A stretch of 64,000 bases of DNA from Pontibacter actiniarum (lineage in GTDB: Bacteria > Bacteroidota > Bacteroidia > Cytophagales > Hymenobacteraceae). The translations under genes and the position numbers were made by a program. The notes under the pieces were generated by a model. The model was not told the origin of the DNA, did not search any database, and worked only from the letters and a program-made list of their open reading frames with translations. The stretch spans positions 1,240,001 through 1,304,000 of the forward strand of contig NZ_CP021235.1 in the NCBI RefSeq assembly GCF_003585765.1, given 5' to 3'. How positions within the stretch are numbered: the first letter of the stretch is position 1; each line of letters begins with the position of its first letter. Below are positions 20,319 through 29,811 of this stretch, piece by piece.

Positions 20319-21067
20319 AAATCCTGCGCCTGCCGCAGGGGCAGGTTCGCCAGTGGGTCCACTCCGTTCCAGGTGCCCTGGCTGCTGGTGGGTTTGAACC
20401 TGGCAAAAAGCTCTTCGCTGTACCAGTTCTCGGAGCGCGTGCGGCGCATCACTTCCTGGTGCAGCGGGTTTTTATAGGCATACTTTTTCATCGCCTCTGC
20501 CGACTCCCACACACTAAAGGTCGCCTGCCTAACAAGGGGCAGCTCTCCCAGGCCGATGGAGCAGATCAAACCTTCCGCTGTGTCCAGTGCTGTACTTGTT
20601 TGGGGCACAAAACGCCAGAAACCCAGCAAAGCCCGCCAGTTTATACTTGCCCGCGTCAGTACGGCAATGGGGCCGCCGCTGTAGCTTTCGGCCAGAGGAG
20701 GAGCGAAGGGCTCCCGCCCGTCCCACTGCCCGTGCGATTGATACGGCAGCAGCTTGGTGGTCCATATTTCGTCGGTGTGCCACCTGTACTCCTGGATCAG
20801 TGAAGAGTGCTGCAGAAAGGCATCGGCGGCAGCCTCGCTCTCCCAGGTGCACATGAGCCCGTACCTTCTTAAATTAGGCTTGATACTGAAGCCCCGGCCG
20901 TGCCCGCTCCCCAGCAGCTTAAAGAAAAGCAGCCCCGGCACCTGCTGTAGCTTTGGAGCGGAGGTGCCCATCTGCGCCAGCCCCCAGCGGATGTGGCCGC
21001 TGCGGATACCGAAAAGGGTAAGGGTGGTGAGGCGAGGAGTTTCTGAAGGACTGTGCGAAAGGGCCAC
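20315..21067 (-). CDS. Spheroidene monooxygenase (CrtA)-like protein
   Basis: This encodes 250 residues. The pattern TLTLFGIRSGHIRWGLAQMG, KLLGSGHGRGFSIKPNLRRYG, PIAVLTRASINW and FWRFVPQTS follows the CrtA family. CrtA enzymes in purple bacteria add keto groups at C-2 of acyclic carotenoids, and Bacteroidota homologues may modify carotenoids at C-2. No other carotenoid gene is present in the window, so the substrate is open. The protein is cytosolic or membrane-peripheral, with no signal peptide. It ends in a 4-nt overlap with the DUF1003 gene. Confidence 0.75.
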   Translation of the reverse strand: MALSHSPSETPRLTTLTLFGIRSGHIRWGLAQMGTSAPKLQQVPGLLFFKLLGSGHGRGFSIKPNLRRYGLMCTWESEAAADAFLQHSSLIQEYRWHTDEIWTTKLLPYQSHGQWDGREPFAPPLAESYSGGPIAVLTRASINWRALLGFWRFVPQTSTALDTAEGLICSIGLGELPLVRQATFSVWESAEAMKKYAYKNPLHQEVMRRTRSENWYSEELFARFKPTSSQGTWNGVDPLANLPLRQAQDF

Positions 21068-21186
21068 GGGTGTAGGTTAGGGTTATGATGCTGCAGAAAA
21101 CCGCTGTCTTTGCTGGAAAGCGTTCTGTGCCAGAGTCACTTTGGGCAGCCCAGGCTCAGCTAAAGTACAATGTATGTGCAAAAAAG

Positions 21187-21220
21187 AACACCTGCCAAAT
21201 CAAAATGTTCAGCAGGTGTT
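21187..21220 (-). terminator. Terminator after the PPOX gene
   Basis: AACACCTGC (21187-21195) pairs with GCAGGTGTT (21212-21220). AAAAA at 21181-21185 gives the U-run on the minus strand. Confidence 0.75.
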
Positions 21221-21244
21221 GTTGAGCTTGTATGAATTAACCTG

Positions 21245-21745
21245 TTATAGGTTGATTTTCTTGTTTTCGCCGCCTTTTGCAGGCTCTCCGGTGATGGCTG
21301 CCTTGGCCATGCCGTACAGCGTCACCATGGTGTTGCTCGGCGTATCCCAGTATTCGGCTTTGTCTATGGATACCCGGATGAGGCCGATGTTCTTGTCTTC
21401 TTTTCCGTTCGGGAACCAGGCCTTCATGTCAGCGCTCCACAGTTCGTCTATCTTCTGCTGGTCGCGCATAACGCGGGCTCTCCCCGATACCGAAACATAC
21501 AGGTTGTCGCTCGGTTCCGCGTAGCTCAGGTTTACATGGGCGTCGTGCTCAATCTCGTGCGATTTGCCGGACTCGTAGCCCGTAAAGAACCAAAGATCCC
21601 CGTCGGCCTCGGTCTTCTGCGTTTTCATGGGCCGGCTGCGCAGCGTACCGTCATCGTGCACGGTGGTCATCATGGCAATCTTTACATCCTTTATCTTATC
21701 TACAAGGTTTTTTAAGTTCTCTGTTGTATTTGGGTCGTTGTTCAT
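21245..21745 (-). CDS. Pyridoxamine-5'-phosphate-oxidase-family (general stress 26-like) protein
   Basis: This 166-residue split-barrel flavoprotein has the order LVDKIKDVKIAMMTTV, GTLRSRPMKTQ, LWFFTGYESGKSHEIEHDAHVNLSYAEP and YVSVSGRARVMRD. It matches the general-stress-protein-26/COG3871 branch, which binds FMN or F420-like cofactors, and not PdxH (the true PdxH is at 59573). The substrate is unknown. It is a single gene with a terminator, and it is divergent from the AcpH-like gene. Confidence 0.88.
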   Translation of the reverse strand: MNNDPNTTENLKNLVDKIKDVKIAMMTTVHDDGTLRSRPMKTQKTEADGDLWFFTGYESGKSHEIEHDAHVNLSYAEPSDNLYVSVSGRARVMRDQQKIDELWSADMKAWFPNGKEDKNIGLIRVSIDKAEYWDTPSNTMVTLYGMAKAAITGEPAKGGENKKINL

Positions 21746-21890
21746 AGCTTTCTATCTTGTTTGTGTTTGATTACGCGGCTATTTGGGTTTGGGTTTATAC
21801 TTTGCGCAAGGCAACAAAAAGGCTCCTGAAGCCGCTAAAACAATAGGCAAAGAAGCCTGTTTATACTTTTCACCTCATACTGAACCACGC

Positions 21891-22475
21891 TTGAACTATC
21901 TGGCTCACATTTACCTGTCCGGAACCGATGAAGAACTGCTGCTGGGGAATTTTATAGCCGATGCCGTAAAAGGGCGGCAGGCCGAGCAGTACAGCCCCGG
22001 TATCGCCAGGGGTATCCGGCTGCACCGCCTCATCGACACCTACACCGACACGCATCCGGTTGTCGGCCTAACCAAGGCCCGCCTGCGGCCAAAGTATAAA
22101 AAGTTCGCCCCGGTTATTGCCGACATGTACTATGACCATTTTCTGGCCCGCAACTTTGAGCTATACGCCCCGGAGCCGCTGCCGGACTTTGTGCAGCGCT
22201 CCTATACCTTAATCCAGCGGAACTACCACGTGCTGCCGCCGCGCATGCAGGATATCTTCCCGTACATGCAGCGGCAAAACTGGCTGGAGTCCTATGCTGA
22301 GGTAGCTGGCGTGGCCCAGGCCCTGACGGGGATGAGCCGCCGCACCTCCTTTGTCTCGGGCATGGAAACAGCCGCCGAAGAGCTGGTGGCCCAGTACGCG
22401 CTGTACCACGCTGACTTTGAGGTTTTCTTCCCGGAGCTGGAGCAGTATGTGGCCAAAGCCATTGCGCAGCTGTAG
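21891..22475 (+). CDS. Acyl carrier protein phosphodiesterase (AcpH/DUF479) family
   Basis: This encodes about 194 residues. The sequence LNYLAHIYLSGTDEELLLGNFIAD and the run GIRLHRLIDTYTDTHPVV fit the AcpH HD-like hydrolase, which removes 4'-phosphopantetheine from ACP. His and Asp of LAH, NFIAD, HRLIDTYTD and MYYDHF are candidate metal ligands. The start chosen is TTG at 21891. The frame is open 36 codons further upstream, but that part is not family-like and holds two AAGTATAAA motifs, which are often intergenic. It is a single gene. Confidence 0.78.
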   Translation: MNYLAHIYLSGTDEELLLGNFIADAVKGRQAEQYSPGIARGIRLHRLIDTYTDTHPVVGLTKARLRPKYKKFAPVIADMYYDHFLARNFELYAPEPLPDFVQRSYTLIQRNYHVLPPRMQDIFPYMQRQNWLESYAEVAGVAQALTGMSRRTSFVSGMETAAEELVAQYALYHADFEVFFPELEQYVAKAIAQL

Positions 22476-22574
22476 CGGTAGAGTGTTAAGGTTACGGTTT
22501 CTTTAGTTAAGCTGTAAACCTTTTAGAGTGTGCTGCTTATACTTCTAGGGTGAAGACAAACCTATACTGCAGCT

Positions 22575-23744
22575 ATGAAACACCTGAACTACCTCTTTCG
22601 CCATAACCGTAGAAAGTTTCTGAAAGATATTTCGCTGGCCTTTGGCGCCACCGCACTGGGCATGCCGCTGGTGTCGATGGCCACAGGGCCGGCTGCCGGT
22701 GCCGCGGAAAAAGAACAGCAGGCCGGGCAGTGGGGCACCCGGAAGAGAAAGCTGGGCATTGCCCTGGTGGGGCTGGGCAACTACGCGACCAATCAGCTGG
22801 CTCCCGCTTTGCAGGAAACAGAGAAATGCTACCTGGCCGGAATTGTGACGGGCACCCCCTCAAAGGCAGCAGCCTGGAAGCGCAAGTACAACATCCCGGA
22901 CCAGAACATCTACAACTATGAGACCTACGACCAGATAGCCGATAACCCCGACATCGATATTATTTATGTGGTACTGCCCAACGCCATGCATGCCGAGTAT
23001 ACGGTTCGTGGGGCGCAGGCAGGCAAGCACATGATCAGCGAAAAGCCCATGGCTACGTCTGTGGCAGACTGCCAGCGTATGATTGAGGCTTGCAACAAGA
23101 GCAACGTGAAGCTCTCTATCGGGTATCGCCTGCACTTTGAGCCACACAACCTGCGGGTAATGGAGCTGGGCCAGCAGCAGGTTTATGGGCCGGTGCAGCG
23201 CATAGAGGCCGCTGACAGTTTTGTGATGAGCGGTAACCCGGATAGGTGGCGGCTGGATAAAAAGCTGGCAGGCGGAGGGCCGCTGATGGACCTCGGCATC
23301 TACTGTGTGCAGGGGGCGATCTACACCATGGGCCAGACACCCACTGCCGTTACGGCTAAGTTCGGGGAGGTAACGCGCCCGGATTTTTTTGACGAGGTGG
23401 AGCAGTCCATCGATTGGCAGATGGAGTTCCCCAACGGGGCGGTGGCCGACTGCACAACCAGCTACAACAAAGACCAGAACCTGCTATACGGCAAGGCGGA
23501 TAAAGGGTGGTGGCGGCTACAGCCTGCTTACAGCTACAGCGGCATTCAGGGCGAGACCAGCGCAGGCCCGATGAACCTCTCCAACGTGAACCAGCAGGCG
23601 CGCCAGATGGATGCCTTTGCCGAATGTATCCTGGAAAATAAAACCACACGGGTGCCGGGGGAGATGGGCTTGCGCGATGTGCGCATACTGGAGGCTATTT
23701 ACGAGGCCGCGCGTACCGGTAAGCGGGTAGAGATAAAGGTTTAA
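22575..23744 (+). CDS. Tat-exported Gfo/Idh/MocA oxidoreductase
   Basis: This 389-residue NAD(P)-dependent oxidoreductase resembles glucose-fructose oxidoreductase. The N-terminus carries a twin-arginine signal (NRRKFLKDISLAFGATALG), implying folded export with bound cofactor. The Rossmann motif is GIALVGLGNYA and the catalytic Lys lies in SEKPMA. The C-terminal domain has GGGPLMDLGIYCVQGA. The sugar substrate is unknown, and there are no sugar-transport genes nearby. The cytosolic paralogue at 42733 has no signal. Confidence 0.88.
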   Translation: MKHLNYLFRHNRRKFLKDISLAFGATALGMPLVSMATGPAAGAAEKEQQAGQWGTRKRKLGIALVGLGNYATNQLAPALQETEKCYLAGIVTGTPSKAAAWKRKYNIPDQNIYNYETYDQIADNPDIDIIYVVLPNAMHAEYTVRGAQAGKHMISEKPMATSVADCQRMIEACNKSNVKLSIGYRLHFEPHNLRVMELGQQQVYGPVQRIEAADSFVMSGNPDRWRLDKKLAGGGPLMDLGIYCVQGAIYTMGQTPTAVTAKFGEVTRPDFFDEVEQSIDWQMEFPNGAVADCTTSYNKDQNLLYGKADKGWWRLQPAYSYSGIQGETSAGPMNLSNVNQQARQMDAFAECILENKTTRVPGEMGLRDVRILEAIYEAARTGKRVEIKV

Positions 23745-24063
23745 ACTGGTTTATACTTTAACAGAGCCTTTAACGTGCAAGTTTTTGCCTGTAGCCCCTG
23801 TTGCTGCAAGTATGGCACTCGCTGTGCTTCCTGCTACTGCTTATTCATTTTAGTCTTATTTTACCTTCGGATTTGCTCCGCGGTGGGCACGGCAACATCC
23901 ACAAAGTCCTTTCCCTACAGGTTAGGATCAGCTTAGGTAGCCATTGCGGTGGTTAACTTGGGCAAAGTTCTACTGGCAAAGAACCGCTTGTGCAGCCTCT
24001 AAAACAAAAGAGCGGCAGAAATAAACTCCTGCCGCTCTTTTTATACTTCTAAAATAGTATTTC
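23745..24063. other. Intergenic region (319 bp)
   Basis: No convincing gene. It holds two AAGTATAAA motifs (complement, at 23750 and 24040) and one terminator (24009-24042). I see nothing else in it. Confidence 0.7.
24009..24042. terminator. Bidirectional terminator
   Basis: AGAGCGGCAG (24009-24018) pairs with CTGCCGCTCT (24029-24038) and is followed by TTTT. AAAACAAA lies on the left side. It serves the SlyD-like gene and perhaps the oxidoreductase. Confidence 0.8.
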
Positions 24064-24576
24064 TTAGTGGTGATGACCGCCTGCTCCGTGTACGTGGCCG
24101 TGATCCAGCTCCTCAGGAGTGGCATCGCGTACGTCTTCCACTTTGCCCTTAAAGTATAGCTCCTTGCCAGACAGCGGGTGGTTGAAGTCCATTTTAACGG
24201 TATCGTTTGTTACCTCCACTACACGGCCCTGCAGCTGGTTGCCTTCGCTGTCGGTCATAGGGATGTAGTTGCCAATCTCAAGCAGATCTCCCGGTACTGT
24301 GCCCTCGATCTCGAAAGACTTTTTAGGAAGGTCCACCACCGCGTTTTCATCGTAGCCGCCGTAACCTTCTTCTGAGTCCAGTTTAAAGTCGAAGCTGTCG
24401 CCGGTGCTAAGGCCGCCAAGCTGCTCCTCAAATTGCTCCGGTAAGCCGCTCATGCCGTAGATAAAAGCCATCGGTTGCTCTTTATCTGCCGTTTCGATCA
24501 GGCTTGGCTCGCCGTTCTCATCCATGATGCGCAACTCGTAGGTTAAGGTAACTACTTTGTTTTTTTCAATCTTCAT
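24064..24576 (-). CDS. slyD: SlyD-like FKBP-type peptidyl-prolyl isomerase
   Basis: This 170-residue protein has an FKBP domain broken by an insert-in-flap domain (about residues 65-130), as in SlyD, and a His-rich tail (HGHVHGAGGHHH). It should be a cytosolic proline isomerase and folding helper that binds Ni or Zn through the tail. Landmarks are LTYELRIMDENGEP, PMAFIYGMSGLPEQFEEQL and VKMDFNHPLSGKELYFKGKV. It is a single gene. The slyD name is given by similarity of layout. Confidence 0.85.
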   Translation of the reverse strand: MKIEKNKVVTLTYELRIMDENGEPSLIETADKEQPMAFIYGMSGLPEQFEEQLGGLSTGDSFDFKLDSEEGYGGYDENAVVDLPKKSFEIEGTVPGDLLEIGNYIPMTDSEGNQLQGRVVEVTNDTVKMDFNHPLSGKELYFKGKVEDVRDATPEELDHGHVHGAGGHHH

Positions 24577-24657
24577 CTGCTCTTGTTAAATTTTAGAAAG
24601 GTTCAAGTTAAAAAATATACTGCAGAACTCTAACCTTTGTTCGTTTTTTACACCAGC

Positions 24658-26601
24658 CTAGGCCATCAGCTCCTGCAGTTCCCAGGCGCTGCGGTAGGCG
24701 TTTATACTCTCTACGTAATTCAGGAACGAAGCGTAGAACGGATGTTGGCTAAGGGTAGCACTATCGCCGACCACCACCATTTTTTTCTTAGCGCGTGTCA
24801 TGGCTACGTTCATCCGGCGTATGTCTGCCAGAAACCCGATCTCGCCCTGCTCATTGCTGCGCGTCATGCTGATATAGATAATATCGCGCTCCTGCCCCTG
24901 AAAACTGTCCACGGTGCCGACCGAGAGCTGCCGCTTCTGGCGCAGCTCATGCAGCTGCGGAATGTGCTCTACGCGGTCCTCCAGGTAGTTGATCTGGGCG
25001 CGGTACGGGGCAATAACGCCGATGCGCAGGTGCTCTGTTTCCGCATCCGCCTGGCTGTAGTCTTTCAGCAGGTGGGTGAGGTGGTTGAGCAACAGGTTTG
25101 CCTCATCGGGGTTGGCCGAGCTGCTGCTTTCCGGCGTTTCCACCTCGTTGTAGCCGCAACCGGCCGTATCAACAAACTCTACAGCCAGGCCGGGGGCAAA
25201 GTGCGGGTTGTACTGGTGCAGGTCGCTGCTGTGCACGCTCTCGTGCGCCTTCAGCTCACCGTTGTAGAACTGCTGGTTCGAGAACTCCATGATGTGGTGG
25301 TGCATGCGGTACTGCGTCTTCAGCATCACCGACACATCTGGCTGGCGCTCTATGCATTTTTCGAACAGCGTTTTGCCCAAGCCCTTCTGCTCCGCCTCAA
25401 AAGACTTTACCGTGGGTGGTAGCTGGCAATGGTCGCCGGCCAGCACCACGCGTTTGGCCCTGGAGATTGGAATCCAGCAGCCCGGCTCCAGCGCCTGCGC
25501 CGCTTCATCGATAAACACTGTGTCGTACTCCAGGTGCCGGATGGCTTTGTTGGCCGCCCCTACCAGCGTACAGGTAATCACCTGCACGTTGTTCAGCAAG
25601 TCTTCCGTAATGTACTCCTCCACGCGGTCCGCTTCCTCCAGCAGGCGCTTGCTTTCCATTTTATACATCTGGCGCTGCGCCCGCTCCTCATGGCCGAACT
25701 TGCGCTTAAACTGGAAAGCCATGCGCCGGTACTCCTCCGCGGTTTTGCGGTATTCCTTCAGGTTCTTATAGGAGCGGTGCCCCATCACCTGGGCGTCCAG
25801 CGTATGCTCCAGCAGCACATCAGACACGCGGGACGGGTTGCCGATGCGAATCACGTTCACGCCATCGTTCGCCAGCTTCTCCGTCAGCAGGTCCACCGCT
25901 GTGTTAGACGGTGCCGTAACCAGCAGGCGCTTCTGCGTTTCCAGCGTTTTCAGGATGGCTTGCACCAGCGTTGTTGTTTTACCGGTGCCCGGAGGGCCGT
26001 GGATAATGGCCACGTCCTTGGCCTGCACAATTTTGCGTACCGCCTCGTTCTGCGAGGGGTTCAGCGAGGGAATGTCATCCATGGAGGCATCCGTAAAGTG
26101 TGCCGGCACATCTCCTAAAAGAATATCGCGTAGCTCTGCCAGGCGCGTTTTATGCGCTTCGATCACCTTCTTCATGGCAATCTCCATTTCGCGGTAGCTC
26201 ATCTCATCAAAGGTGAGGTCTACGCCGAGGCGGCCTTCGTCTATCCAGTCAGGCAGGTCTTCTCTGTTTGTGGCCAGCAGCACTTTGTTACGCTTCAGGC
26301 CCACTATTACGCCGTTCAGGCTCTGGCGCTCGCTGCCGTTGCTAAAGAGCGCGGCCGTTTTGCCCACCTGGAAGAGGTGCAGCTGGTCGCGGTCCTTGGT
26401 GCGCTCCAGCTCCAGCACCACTTTGTTGCCGAAACCCAGCTCTTCTTTGGCGATGGTAACCGGGTACCAGCAAAAGCCCATTTCCTTGCGCTCGGCAATG
26501 GTGCTTTTCAGGCTTTTGATCTTGTACTGCTGGCGGTCTTCTTCCTGCTCTATTTTAAGCAGCTCCTGTACCCGCTTCAGCTCATATAATATTTCGCTCA
26601 T
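24658..26601 (-). CDS. UPF1/IGHMBP2-like superfamily 1 helicase
   Basis: This encodes 647 residues (ATG at 26601, MSEILYELKRV). Motifs: Walker A GPPGTGKTTT (G202 counted from this start), VFIDEAAQALEP (DEAA box), AGDHCQLPPTV, QYRMH, SFQGQERDIIYISMTRSN and NVAMTRAKKKMVVVGD. The N-terminal half contains a 1B stalk/barrel as in IGHMBP2. It should unwind RNA or DNA 5' to 3' (family knowledge). A terminator-like hairpin lies 14-41 bp before the ATG. The longer frame from 26664 would read through this hairpin and gives a non-family N-terminus. Confidence 0.9.
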   Translation of the reverse strand: MSEILYELKRVQELLKIEQEEDRQQYKIKSLKSTIAERKEMGFCWYPVTIAKEELGFGNKVVLELERTKDRDQLHLFQVGKTAALFSNGSERQSLNGVIVGLKRNKVLLATNREDLPDWIDEGRLGVDLTFDEMSYREMEIAMKKVIEAHKTRLAELRDILLGDVPAHFTDASMDDIPSLNPSQNEAVRKIVQAKDVAIIHGPPGTGKTTTLVQAILKTLETQKRLLVTAPSNTAVDLLTEKLANDGVNVIRIGNPSRVSDVLLEHTLDAQVMGHRSYKNLKEYRKTAEEYRRMAFQFKRKFGHEERAQRQMYKMESKRLLEEADRVEEYITEDLLNNVQVITCTLVGAANKAIRHLEYDTVFIDEAAQALEPGCWIPISRAKRVVLAGDHCQLPPTVKSFEAEQKGLGKTLFEKCIERQPDVSVMLKTQYRMHHHIMEFSNQQFYNGELKAHESVHSSDLHQYNPHFAPGLAVEFVDTAGCGYNEVETPESSSSANPDEANLLLNHLTHLLKDYSQADAETEHLRIGVIAPYRAQINYLEDRVEHIPQLHELRQKRQLSVGTVDSFQGQERDIIYISMTRSNEQGEIGFLADIRRMNVAMTRAKKKMVVVGDSATLSQHPFYASFLNYVESINAYRSAWELQELMA

Positions 26602-26605
26602 GTAT

Positions 26606-26642
26606 ATCAAAAAGAAAGGCTGGTCGTGTTGCTCCAGCCTTT
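26606..26642 (-). terminator. Terminator or attenuator hairpin upstream of the helicase
   Basis: On the minus strand AAAGGCTGG (26642-26634) pairs with CCAGCCTTT (26623-26615) and is followed by CTTTTT. It lies just before the helicase ATG and about 120 bp after the stop of the upstream coiled-coil gene, so it may end that transcript or attenuate the helicase. Confidence 0.6.
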
Positions 26643-26760
26643 TCAAGTTATGTATGTTTAACAAGTACGCAGGATGGCGTACCTGTGGTTAAATTACTAG
26701 CTGCACGAAGTATAACAAATTCTGTGCCCCGGATAATTCCTGCCAACAGCGGCGGGCTGT

Positions 26761-27330
26761 TTATACTTTCTTTTTCTTGCGGGCTTTTGATTTGGAGTTG
26801 TTCAGGCGCACCTGCAGGAACACCGCGTACAGAAGCAGGATAAAGGAGGTGACGGCCAGCACGGAGATAACCTTGTCTTTCCCGTACTTCACGTCGTACG
26901 TGGCTTTCAGCTGGCTCTCCAGGTCTATTACCGCGCGCTCACGCTTTTTGAGTGTGCTCTGCAGCGTCTTTACCTCACCTTTCAGGCTGCTGATCTGGTT
27001 CTCAAAATTGCGCTGGTCCTCAATGGTAAGCTTGCCCTGGCGGTTGCTTTGCACCGTGCTGGTGGCAATCTGGCGGATGCTGTTTTCCTTTACCGCCGCA
27101 ATCAGCTCCGAATCGGTGTTAATGATCTTCTTAAGGGTCTCGATGATGTTGATCAGGTCTTTTTTAGACTGCGTGCCCCAGAAGCTGCTGTTCTGCTGCT
27201 TGTAATACTGGTACTCCAGCACCAGCTGCTCCCGCTCGCTCATCAACCGCGACAATTTGTCTTCTTCCTGTGCCTGTGCCCCCACAAACCACAGGCATAG
27301 CATGGCCATCACCAATAGTTTTCTCTTCAT
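26761..27330 (-). CDS. Hypothetical secreted coiled-coil membrane protein
   Basis: This encodes 189 residues. A signal peptide (KRKLLVMAMLCLWFVGAQAQ) is followed by a long helical, charged coiled coil (about residues 25-145). A transmembrane helix follows near residues 154-172 (VISVLAVTSFILLLYAVFL), then a very basic tail (KSKARKKKKV). The topology is probably a periplasmic coiled coil with the tail in the cytoplasm. I do not recognise the family. The stop codon lies inside an AAGTATAAA motif. It may be co-transcribed with the helicase, subject to the hairpin between them. Confidence 0.65.
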   Translation of the reverse strand: MKRKLLVMAMLCLWFVGAQAQEEDKLSRLMSEREQLVLEYQYYKQQNSSFWGTQSKKDLINIIETLKKIINTDSELIAAVKENSIRQIATSTVQSNRQGKLTIEDQRNFENQISSLKGEVKTLQSTLKKRERAVIDLESQLKATYDVKYGKDKVISVLAVTSFILLLYAVFLQVRLNNSKSKARKKKKV

Positions 27331-27396
27331 CGCTCTTCGTTTACTGTCTCACAATTTACACGCAAATATGGTCATCCTTATTGGAACAGGCCTAAT

Positions 27397-29655
27397 TTAT
27401 TTTTTTGGATGACGGTAGAAAAGGAGGATCAGGACGGGTAGCAGAAACAGGTCGGCCACCACGGCAAACACCAGGGTAAGGCTCACAAACAGCCCCACGT
27501 AAAAGGTGGCATCGAAGGTGGAGAGCACGAGCGTGAGGAAGCCGGCCACCAGGATGCAGGAGGTGATGATGATGGCTTTGCCTGCCGAAATGAAGGTGCG
27601 CTTGATGGCATACGGAAGCGACCTGCCGGCCAGCAGCTCCAGCTTTAGCTTACTCAGGAAATGGATCGTGTCGTCCACGGCTATCCCGAAGGCAATGGTG
27701 AAGATAATCGATACCGACACCGTCATGTTGATGCCCATAAAGCCCATGATTCCCCCGATCATCAGCAGCGGGATAACGTTGGGGATCAGCGAAATGATGA
27801 CCATGCGCAGCGAGCGGAAGATCAGCCCCACAATCACCGCGATGACGGCAAAGGCGATCAGCAGCCCCTGCATCATGTTGGCGGTCACGTATTCGTTGTT
27901 CTTGTCCAGGAGCAGTGCGCTGCCGGTCAGCCGTGTCTGCAGTAAATCGGGGTTTATGTTTTGCGCGATAAACGCCCGCAGCGAGTCGTTGCGCTGTGAA
28001 GCGCTGGCACTGCCGATGTCCTTCATTTTGCCGGTCAGCCGCCCTTCCGAGGCATCAGCCGTAACAACGCTGCGCAGCTCGTTGCTGTTGCGCAGGGCCT
28101 GCAGGCGGCGTTTGATACGCTGCAGACCGGCCTTGCCTTCAGGTAACGTGTAGTGCTCTTGCAGACCGCCGTTCTGAGCCCGGTTCAGGGTTTTTACTAC
28201 TGTGGCAGGAGAGGTGATAAAGTTGAGGCCATAGCGGGAGTAGAGGTAGGTCTCCAGTTTATCAATCTGCTGCAGCACCTCCAGGTCATACATAGTGTGG
28301 CCTTCGCCGGCCACCAGGTGCAGCTCGAAAGGCCGCACCCCCGAAAACTTTTGCTCAAAGTACTGGAAGTCCTTCACGATCGGGTCCTTGTCGCCCAGGT
28401 CCTCCAGCAAGGTGGTATCTACTTTTATCTGGCTGATGCCCGCCAGGCTGATGGCAACAACTGCGGCGCTGCAAAGAAGTATGGCCTTGGGATGAACGAG
28501 CACATAGCGCAACAGGGAGCGCAGCAGCACCGGCCAGGACAGGCTTACCCGCTTTGCCCGCACGGGGTTTGGTTTCTTTATCAGGAGCAGAATGGCAGGG
28601 AGCACCGTAAAGGCAAGTATAAAGGCAAGCCCGATGGAAATAGCCGTGTACAGGCCAAAGTTACGGATCGGCACGATGGCGGTGGTGAGCAGGGTCAGGA
28701 AGCCGATGGCAGTCGTCAGGGAGGTCAGTAACGTTGCCACGCCAACTTCCCTGACTGTGAGCTTGAGGGCGGGCAGCTTCTCCATGCCGTTGCCGATCTC
28801 CGTGACGTAGCGCGACATGATGTGGATGACATCTGACATGCCCACCACAAACATTATGGTCGGCAGCAGTACCGTCATGAGGTCGATGGGCTTGTTGAAC
28901 AGGCCCATTACCCCCATCCCCCAAAGCACCGAGAGCAGCACCACGACCAGCGGCACCAGAACGCCCCAGGCCGTACGGAAAGTGATCCAGAGAAAGAAGA
29001 TAACCAGCAGGATGGAGGCCGACATAAAGATGGCCAGCTCTACCTTCATTTTATCGACGAACACAGACTGGGCCAGCGCTTTTCCGGCCACGTGCTTTTC
29101 CTGTAGCTGCAGCCGCTCCAGTTGCTGGCTTAGGGCTGCGATCAGGGTGTCGCTGGCGCCTTTGCTCAAATCATCGCTCGTCTGCACAAACAACGATACT
29201 GCCGTGGCGTCCTCTGAGAAAAGGGTGCCTATCAGCTCCCGGGAAGTATAGATGTTGATGGAGTCCTGCTCGTAACGCTCCGGCTCATACATGTGCAGGT
29301 ACGGAATCTCAAAATAGCCGAATTGCTCAATTACCGGGCTGGAAACAGTGGTAGGAGAAAGCACCGCCTCCACATGGGGCTGCCGCTGCAGGAACTTGGT
29401 CAGGCTGTCCACTTTCGTCAGGAAACTTTTGTCGAACAGGCTTTTGCCCTGGTTGTCGAGCCCGATCAGAATATAGTCGTTGTCGTTGCCGAACTTATCG
29501 CGGTAGCTAAAATAGTACGCCAGGTCGGGGTCGCCTTTCGGAAAGAAGTTGTCGAAGTTGTAGTCGAAACGAAGGCGGGAGGCGAAGAACACGCTGAGGG
29601 CGGTAAGTACAGCCACCAGCAGCAGTACGAGGTAACTTAATTTTCTGTAGTTCAA
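27397..29655 (-). CDS. RND-family exporter (MMPL-type)
   Basis: This encodes 752 residues with two repeats of transmembrane segments, each following a periplasmic domain. The first transmembrane helix is LSYLVLLLVAVLTALSVFFA. Typical stretches are MFVVGMSDVIHIMSRYVTE, LTSLTTAIGFLTL and FTIAFGIAVDDTIHFLSKL (the proton-relay Asp pair). The size and layout match the MMPL/Patched-like branch that exports lipids or hydrophobic compounds. The frame is open to 29826, but the extra N-terminus translates repeat DNA. TTG at 29655 lies 25 bp after a TACCTTTG promoter box. No membrane-fusion partner is adjacent. Confidence 0.88.
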   Translation of the reverse strand: MNYRKLSYLVLLLVAVLTALSVFFASRLRFDYNFDNFFPKGDPDLAYYFSYRDKFGNDNDYILIGLDNQGKSLFDKSFLTKVDSLTKFLQRQPHVEAVLSPTTVSSPVIEQFGYFEIPYLHMYEPERYEQDSINIYTSRELIGTLFSEDATAVSLFVQTSDDLSKGASDTLIAALSQQLERLQLQEKHVAGKALAQSVFVDKMKVELAIFMSASILLVIFFLWITFRTAWGVLVPLVVVLLSVLWGMGVMGLFNKPIDLMTVLLPTIMFVVGMSDVIHIMSRYVTEIGNGMEKLPALKLTVREVGVATLLTSLTTAIGFLTLLTTAIVPIRNFGLYTAISIGLAFILAFTVLPAILLLIKKPNPVRAKRVSLSWPVLLRSLLRYVLVHPKAILLCSAAVVAISLAGISQIKVDTTLLEDLGDKDPIVKDFQYFEQKFSGVRPFELHLVAGEGHTMYDLEVLQQIDKLETYLYSRYGLNFITSPATVVKTLNRAQNGGLQEHYTLPEGKAGLQRIKRRLQALRNSNELRSVVTADASEGRLTGKMKDIGSASASQRNDSLRAFIAQNINPDLLQTRLTGSALLLDKNNEYVTANMMQGLLIAFAVIAVIVGLIFRSLRMVIISLIPNVIPLLMIGGIMGFMGINMTVSVSIIFTIAFGIAVDDTIHFLSKLKLELLAGRSLPYAIKRTFISAGKAIIITSCILVAGFLTLVLSTFDATFYVGLFVSLTLVFAVVADLFLLPVLILLFYRHPKK

Positions 29656-29680
29656 GGGTAATGGCGCTTGTTCTTTTGTG

Positions 29681-29688
29681 CAAAGGTA
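29681..29688 (-). promoter_or_regulatory. -7 box (TACCTTTG) for the RND exporter gene
   Basis: TACCTTTG on the minus strand lies 25 bp before the TTG start and supports that start over the upstream extension. Confidence 0.6.
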
Positions 29689-29811
29689 ACTTGTAAACGG
29701 CTCTTTTTGTTTTGTTTGTTTTCGTTGGGATCCTTCTGGGTTTTGCTGCGGTAGCTGCTCCGAACGACCTGTTCCCTGGCGCAGGTATATGTATGCTTGT
29801 ACCTCCGATGA

